Shown here: piece by piece, positions 59,451-64,000 of the stretch
Layout: each line of letters starts with the position of its first letter
How positions within the stretch are numbered: the stretch's first letter is position 1
Assembly: GCA_029945945.1 (NCBI GenBank)
Contig: JAQSDM010000004.1
Location: 1 to 64,000, forward strand
Direction of reading: 5' to 3'
DNA: 64,000 nucleotides
Source: Algoriphagus sp.
GTDB lineage: Bacteria; Bacteroidota; Bacteroidia; Cytophagales; Cyclobacteriaceae
Notes under the pieces: model-generated
Databases searched by the model: none
Seen by the model: only the letters and a program-made list of their open reading frames with translations
Told to the model about the DNA's origin: nothing
Translations under genes and position numbers: made by a program

Positions 59451-59918
59451 ATGCAAGATCCTAAGTCTCTCACCTCAGTTGCGCTTTTCCATGAAACCTT
59501 CAAACACCCGGTACTTCCTACACCGACGATCCCAGATCAGACTCGTTGTGAACTGAGGGTTGCTCTTTTGGCTGAAGAGTTGAAAGAATTGCAAGAGGGA
59601 ATAGAAAACAAAGACATCGTAGAAATCGCTGATGCGCTCTGTGATCTTCAGTACGTGCTTTCAGGAGCGATTTTAGAATTTGGTCTGGGAGAAAAATTCA
59701 AAGCACTTTTCGACGAAGTACAACGCTCAAATATGAGCAAGGCCTGTAAAAGCATCGAAGAAGCAAAGGCAACCGTCATGCATTACAAATTGAAAGGCAC
59801 TCCATGTTTCTTTGAGCAGGAAGGTGATGTATATCTTGTATTCCGGGAAGGAGACAGAAAAACTCTGAAGTCGGTTGGATATTCACCGGCTAATTTGGAG
59901 GGGATAATTAAAAAATAG
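59451..59918 (+). CDS. MazG-like nucleotide pyrophosphohydrolase
   Basis: A 155-residue all-alpha NTP pyrophosphohydrolase related to MazG/HisE and phage-type dNTP pyrophosphatases. The metal-binding helix pair is in LLAEELKELQEGIENKD and VEIADALCDLQYVLSGA, whose EExxE and ExxD acidic patterns are characteristic. It could cleanse the nucleotide pool or act on dATP/dCTP-type substrates; the exact preference is not readable. The ATG at 59451 is chosen because the frame before it runs through the terminator hairpin. Confidence 0.85.
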   Translation: MQDPKSLTSVALFHETFKHPVLPTPTIPDQTRCELRVALLAEELKELQEGIENKDIVEIADALCDLQYVLSGAILEFGLGEKFKALFDEVQRSNMSKACKSIEEAKATVMHYKLKGTPCFFEQEGDVYLVFREGDRKTLKSVGYSPANLEGIIKK

Positions 59919-59936
59919 GAAGATCGAAAACACTTC

Positions 59937-59972
59937 AAAAACCCCGCTATGAGCTAATCATAGCGGGGTTTT
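59937..59972 (+). terminator. Terminator after the MazG-like gene
   Basis: CCCCGCTATGA (59942-59952) pairs with TCATAGCGGGG (59958-59968) around a 5-base loop, with AAAA before and TTTT after. A second T run follows a few bases later. Confidence 0.85.
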
Positions 59973-59984
59973 ACTTTTTTAAAA

Positions 59985-60014
59985 CAAAAAAGCCCCGCAT
60001 CGCTGCGAGGCCTT
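59985..60014 (-). terminator. Terminator downstream of the tRNA genes
   Basis: On the minus strand a stem GCCTCGCA against TGCGGGGC (one internal mismatch pair, four-base loop) is followed by six T. It lies 4 bases past the tRNA-Leu 3' end. Confidence 0.7.
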
Positions 60015-60017
60015 AAG

Positions 60018-60101
60018 TACCAGGAGCGGGAATCGAACCCGCACGAGATTGCTCTCACAAGATTTTAAGTCTTGCGTGTCTACCTGTTCCACCATCCCGG
60101 C
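60018..60101 (-). tRNA. tRNA-Leu (anticodon TAA)
   Basis: An 84-nt type II tRNA on the minus strand. The 5' end is GCCGGGATGGTGGAACAGG, with the anticodon stem-loop GACTTAAAATC giving TAA, a short variable arm, and the T-arm GGGTTCGATTCCCGC. The acceptor stem pairs with two G-U wobbles and an A discriminator. CCA is not encoded. It is downstream of tRNA-Gly in the same direction. Confidence 0.93.
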
Positions 60102-60141
60102 TTCACTTGGACATTTCCAAGCTACAATTACCCTAAACAAG

Positions 60142-60164
60142 AAAGCCCTTGAAACAAGGGCTTT
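60142..60164 (-). terminator. Hairpin between tRNA-Gly and tRNA-Leu
   Basis: A perfect 10-bp stem, AAAGCCCTTG (60142-60151) with its complement (60155-60164) around AAA. On the minus strand it is followed by CTTGTTT, a weak T run, so it may be a partial terminator or a processing signal. Confidence 0.5.
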
Positions 60165-60168
60165 AATG

Positions 60169-60242
<74 letters not shown>

Positions 60243-60381
60243 TATTTGTTTGCTCAAAACGTTCATTGAGCTATTTGTGGATGCAAATGTAAGCTCTGAA
60301 AATAAAATTACAAGGTTTACCCGGTGATTTTTTTGAAAAGATCTAAGATTTTCCCGGACTTGATTGATTTACAGACTACTA

Positions 60382-61179
60382 TCAAAAGTCGTAGGAGGCC
60401 AAAATTTTGATCATTTCCCCCACATTTTTGGCTCCAAGTTTCCTTAAGATGTTTTTGCGGTGAGTTCCGACCGTATTCAAAGAAATACTCAGAATTGAAC
60501 TAAGTTCTTTAGACTCTTTTCCTTCCAATAACAATTTGACTATTTCCTTTTCCTTTTTGGTAAGCGATACTTCCCGATTGACCGGTGTATTCTTACTTAC
60601 GAAAATCCGCGTCCCGTCATCTTTGGAATAGGAATAGTTCCAATCGTATCCATTGGTTTTGGGGGCAGTGAAAAGCTGGACAATGATGTGCAAATCCATG
60701 GCAAAATTTCCCGCTTCATCTATCAAATAGGGTCTTACCCTGCCCATCATCCATACAATTTCACCAGAAACCCGATGTACCCATCTTGTAGTATAGGAAA
60801 ACTCAAATGTATGCCTCTCAGAAAGACTAAGCTGATGAAAATTTTCGAAGACTATTTTTTGAAATAGAAATAACTCTTGCCTGTCCTCTGGATGGATCAT
60901 CGTAAAAGATGTCTCCATTCCTTTCTTACGAAACATGGATTCCGGATACCCCGTCAGCTTTTCAACGTTTCCTGTGAAGAATGCAAGATTGAGATTTCGA
61001 TAATCAAAGCAGGCAATCACCAAGCCTTCACTCATTCCTATATTTTTGCTGAGAACCTCCAAATCTTCCAGCAATTTCTTGTTGTCAGGTTGGTTTTTAA
61101 ATTCCTGCTTTTCCCATTCTTGAAAAAACTTAGTGAATTTATCCTGCTTCTTAAGGTCTTTCAATAATACCTTATCCAT
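60382..61179 (-). CDS. PAS-domain LuxR-type transcriptional regulator
   Basis: A 265-residue regulator. The N-terminal half holds a PAS fold (LVIACFDYRNLNLAFFTGNV, KLTGYPESMF, MIHPEDRQELF), which may bind a small ligand or heme. The C-terminal GerE-type helix-turn-helix is at about residues 200-260: VSLTKKEKEIVKLLLEGKES then LSSILSISLNTVGTHRKNIL. No receiver domain or kinase partner adjoins, so it is a one-component sensor with unknown targets. It is between the tRNA genes and mutS, on the same strand as mutS. Confidence 0.87.
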   Translation of the reverse strand: MDKVLLKDLKKQDKFTKFFQEWEKQEFKNQPDNKKLLEDLEVLSKNIGMSEGLVIACFDYRNLNLAFFTGNVEKLTGYPESMFRKKGMETSFTMIHPEDRQELFLFQKIVFENFHQLSLSERHTFEFSYTTRWVHRVSGEIVWMMGRVRPYLIDEAGNFAMDLHIIVQLFTAPKTNGYDWNYSYSKDDGTRIFVSKNTPVNREVSLTKKEKEIVKLLLEGKESKELSSILSISLNTVGTHRKNILRKLGAKNVGEMIKILASYDF

Positions 61180-61239
61180 ATAAAAATCTGTGATTTCCTA
61201 TTCAGTGATAATTTCTAATATACTAAAAATCTAACCCCA

Positions 61240-63846
61240 CTATCCTTCTAATTTTTTTTTGACCTCATGGAGTTTAAGTAAGGCTTCTATCGGTGATATA
61301 GTGTTGATGTCAATCTGGTCCAGTAACTCCTTCGCCTCTTGAAACTTCGGATCCATCTCAAATAGACTTAACTGAAAATTATTTTTTGGAATAGATTTCA
61401 ATTTGTCTCCAGGGTGTTTCATCTCTTTGTCTTTCTCCAAATGAGACATAATCTCAGATGCTCTGAGTACAATCGGATTGGGCATTCCTGCCATTTGAGC
61501 AACGTGAATTCCAAAGCTATGCTCACTTCCGCCTTCTTTTAACTTGCGCATGAAAATCACCTTGTTCCCTACTTCCTTCACAGAAACATTGAAATTTTTG
61601 ATTTTTGGAAAATCAGTGGCAAGTTGGTTCAATTCGTGGTAATGTGTTGCAAAAAGTGTCTTTGCTTTATTCTGAGGATGATTATGCAGATATTCCACAA
61701 TTGCCCATGCGATCGAGATACCATCATAGGTGGAGGTTCCTCTTCCGATTTCGTCCATCAGCACCAGACTTCGATCCGATAGGTTATTCAAAATGCTGGC
61801 AGTTTCGGTCATTTCTACCATGAAAGTAGATTCCCCTTTGGACAGGTTATCGGAAGCACCCACTCGCGTGAAAACTTTGTCCACAATCCCTATCCTCGCA
61901 TAAGAAGCAGGCACAAAACTTCCCATCTGAGCCATTAATACAATCAAGGCCGTCTGTCGCAATAAAGCAGATTTACCGGCCATGTTGGGACCAGTAATGA
62001 TCATGATCTGTTGACTATCATTGTCAAGGTAGATGTCGTTTGGAACATAGTTTTCCCCAACCGGCAATTGCTTTTCAATCACGGGGTGTCTTCCGTCTTT
62101 GATCTCGAGCGTTTCAGTTGTGGATATTTTCGGTCTGGAATATCCGTTGGAAAGTGCAACTTGAGAAAAGGAAAGCAAAGCATCCAAAGTCCCCAAAACA
62201 CGTGCATTTTGTTGGATTTGGGAGACGTATTGAGCGGCTTCCGAGACTAATTCCTGAAAATACCTTTGCTCAATGGCAATCATCCGATCCTCTGCATTCA
62301 GGATTTTCTCTTCGTAATCTTTCAATTCGGGGGTTATGTATCGCTCCGCATTGACCAAGGTCTGCTTGCGGATCCATTCCTGCGGAACTTTGTCCCTGTG
62401 AGAATGCGTGACCTCCAGGTAGTAACCGAACACCTTATTGAAAGCAATCTTGAGGGAAGAAATCCCTGTATTCAGAACCTCCCGCTGCTGGATCTGAACC
62501 AAAAAATCCTTTCCGGTATTTGCCAAACCTCTGTATTCATCCAATTCTGAGTCAACTCCGTCTTTTATCACATTGCCTTGATGTGTTAGCATCGGTGCAT
62601 CTTCCTTGAGTTCGCGCTCGATCTTTTCAAGCAAAAACTCACAGGGATGAATCTGATCTGAAAGCCTTTTTAAGGTTGGGTTTTTCTGGCTCTTAAGAAG
62701 CTCTTTGATTGGAAGCGTGCTGCGCAATGCACGCTTGATCTGGTTCATTTCGCGAGGATTTGCTCTTCCCACTACTACTTTGGAAATGAGTCTTTCAAGG
62801 TCTCCGATAAGTTTTAGCGACCCCAAAATCTCCTCAATCAAAGACGAGTTTTGATAGAAATAATCCACCACATTCAGCCGCTCTTCAATAGGTGCTTTTT
62901 CCTTGAGAGGAAGAACCATCCATTTTTTCATCATGCGGGAGCCCATGGGCGTGACCGTTTGGTCCAAAATCTGGATCAAAGGAACTCCTCCCTCGTGCTG
63001 AGGAAAAACCAACTCGAGATTTCGAATCGTAAACTTGTCCAACCAAACATATTTCTCCTCTGCTATTCTTGAAATGGCAGAAATATGCTGGATTTCCCGG
63101 TGCTCAGTTTCCTCCAAATAATACAGAATCGCTCCTGCAGCAATGACTCCGGACTCGAGTTCTTCTATTCCAAAACCTTTCAGATTGGCGGTGCCAAAAT
63201 GGTTTTTGAGCTTTTCGTAAGTGAAGTCAAACTGATAAACCCAATCCTCACAATGAAACGTGATGAATTCTCCTTTTAGCAAATCCGAGGCTGTTTTACG
63301 TGCAGCCTTTGAAAAAATAAGTTCAGACGGAGAAAAGCTTTGTAGAAGCTTTTCCAGGTAGGAAGTGTTTCCTTCGGCACACATAAACTCGCCTGTCGAA
63401 ACATCAAGAAACGCGATTCCATGTTTTTCTTTTCCAAAATGGATAGAAGCGAGGTAATTGTTCTTTCTGGTATCAAGGACTTGATCATTGTAAGAAAGGC
63501 CGGGAGTGACAAGTTCTGTGACACCCCGTTTTACAATTCCTTTGACGGATTTTGGGTCTTCCAGCTGATCGCAGATTGCAACCCGATTTCCGGCACGTAC
63601 CAATTTTGGAAGGTAAGTATCCAAAGAATGATGAGGAAAACCAGCCAATTCTATAAAAGTGGCCGCTCCGTTTCCCCTTCGTGTGAGGACTATGTCCAGA
63701 ATCTTACTGGCTTTAATCGCATCCTCTCCAAAAGTCTCATAAAAATCACCCACCCGGAAAAGCAACAAAGCACCGGGATGCTTCGCCTTAATTGCATTGT
63801 ATTGCTTCATTAAGGGTGTTTCTTGTCCGTCTTTGGATATGCTCAT
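61240..63846 (-). CDS. mutS: DNA mismatch repair protein MutS
   Basis: An 868-residue mismatch-recognition ATPase. The mismatch-binding Phe-x-Glu lies in LFRVGDFYETFGEDAI near residue 36. The Walker A loop is IITGPNMAGKSALLRQTAL near 610, followed by SLVLMDEIGRGTSTYDGISI and LFATHYHEL. The C-terminal region is full length, including a short segment after the ATPase that may carry the beta-clamp-binding motif (NNFQLSLFEMD). It is divergent from the RNA methyltransferase start. Confidence 0.97.
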   Translation of the reverse strand: MSISKDGQETPLMKQYNAIKAKHPGALLLFRVGDFYETFGEDAIKASKILDIVLTRRGNGAATFIELAGFPHHSLDTYLPKLVRAGNRVAICDQLEDPKSVKGIVKRGVTELVTPGLSYNDQVLDTRKNNYLASIHFGKEKHGIAFLDVSTGEFMCAEGNTSYLEKLLQSFSPSELIFSKAARKTASDLLKGEFITFHCEDWVYQFDFTYEKLKNHFGTANLKGFGIEELESGVIAAGAILYYLEETEHREIQHISAISRIAEEKYVWLDKFTIRNLELVFPQHEGGVPLIQILDQTVTPMGSRMMKKWMVLPLKEKAPIEERLNVVDYFYQNSSLIEEILGSLKLIGDLERLISKVVVGRANPREMNQIKRALRSTLPIKELLKSQKNPTLKRLSDQIHPCEFLLEKIERELKEDAPMLTHQGNVIKDGVDSELDEYRGLANTGKDFLVQIQQREVLNTGISSLKIAFNKVFGYYLEVTHSHRDKVPQEWIRKQTLVNAERYITPELKDYEEKILNAEDRMIAIEQRYFQELVSEAAQYVSQIQQNARVLGTLDALLSFSQVALSNGYSRPKISTTETLEIKDGRHPVIEKQLPVGENYVPNDIYLDNDSQQIMIITGPNMAGKSALLRQTALIVLMAQMGSFVPASYARIGIVDKVFTRVGASDNLSKGESTFMVEMTETASILNNLSDRSLVLMDEIGRGTSTYDGISIAWAIVEYLHNHPQNKAKTLFATHYHELNQLATDFPKIKNFNVSVKEVGNKVIFMRKLKEGGSEHSFGIHVAQMAGMPNPIVLRASEIMSHLEKDKEMKHPGDKLKSIPKNNFQLSLFEMDPKFQEAKELLDQIDINTISPIEALLKLHEVKKKLEG

Positions 63847-63936
63847 GGAGGGTATGCTTTCTTTGTACTAGTTTTGGAGGAATTTCCGGCGAATAAAAGC
63901 TCAAAATAAAGCATTCAACAGGGAGAACAAAAAGGC

Positions 63937-64000
63937 ATGAAAAAATTAAGCATGGAAGAGCTGGAAAGGCTTTCCGTTGAGGAGTTTAAAGAAATTAAGA
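63937..64000 (+). CDS. N-terminus of a probable TrmH-family RNA methyltransferase, cut by the window edge
   Basis: An ATG at 63937 opens a frame that runs to the right edge without a stop. The visible residues start MKKLSMEELERLSVEEFKE. This opening resembles SpoU/TrmH-type RNA methyltransferases of Bacteroidota, which I recall as often lying next to mutS. The SAM-binding knot would lie beyond the window, so the family is an inference. It is divergent from mutS across 90 bases. Confidence 0.55.
   Translation, partial: MKKLSMEELERLSVEEFKEIK

Overview
The window is ordinary chromosomal DNA from a member of the Bacteroidota, most likely order Cytophagales and possibly family Cyclobacteriaceae (Algoriphagus-like). 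The lineage is inferred from gene content, not from a marker-gene search. Pointers are a SUMF1-type GldJ-like lipoprotein, an OMP_b-brl_3-type outer-membrane receptor with a CarboxypepD_reg domain, a PorT-like barrel, a MuiA/DUF4139 protein, FKBP lipoproteins beside nrnA and ndk, a LemA/TPM operon, and a very long SecA without a C-terminal zinc motif. A few starts have the Bacteroidota promoter pattern (TTG, about 19 bp, TAnnTTTG), and Shine-Dalgarno sequences are rarely evident. Gene density is high, and I see no insertion sequence, prophage, integrase, CRISPR array or rRNA gene.

Layout. 1-7 kb: NDH-2, YebC/TACO1, an ITP/XTP pyrophosphatase, a secreted unknown, an M28 peptidase and a ClC channel with CBS domains. 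6.94-7.39 kb: the only long gene-free stretch, AT-rich with four DnaA-box-like 9-mers. 7.4-14.7 kb, mostly minus strand: MtgA, a methyltransferase, MaoC, TcdA, TatD, an outer-membrane receptor, SOD and TadA. 14.7-23.5 kb: a PiT-like and a Na/Pi transporter back to back, DeoC, a saccharopine-dehydrogenase-like enzyme, a membrane methyltransferase, three tandem FKBP lipoproteins, NrnA and Ndk. 23.6-28.6 kb: two TPM proteins with LemA, an aspartyl-protease/PDZ protein, a Fur-family regulator, an SRPBCC protein and an orphan oxidase subunit III. 28.7-39.8 kb: Mfd, GldJ-like, a PorT-like barrel, an S9 peptidase, UppP and MuiA. 40-47.9 kb: small genes, then a peroxide/thiol cluster (OxyR, a Tat-exported Gfo/Idh enzyme, a double thioredoxin-fold lipoprotein, OhrR-Ohr, a quinone oxidoreductase). 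48-64 kb: M20 peptidases, DsbD, S1/P1 nuclease, SecA, DapF, an exported SOD, a MazG-like protein, two tRNAs, a PAS-LuxR regulator, MutS and the start of a probable RNA methyltransferase.

Themes. Oxidative-stress defence is heavily represented: two SODs, OxyR with both redox cysteines, Ohr, a Fur-family regulator, and an OhrR-like regulator with no cysteine. Cell-envelope functions (MtgA, UppP, DapF, SecA, DsbD, FKBP lipoproteins, GldJ-like) make up most of the rest.

The most unusual signal is a 92-bp element present twice. It ends exactly on the start codon of two unrelated genes, the SRPBCC gene at 27.9 kb and the Gfo/Idh gene at 43.3 kb. The copies are about 86% identical with no gaps and mostly non-synonymous differences. 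One compensatory base-pair change lies in a stem that would enclose the start codon. This looks like a cis-acting RNA or DNA leader that I do not recognise.
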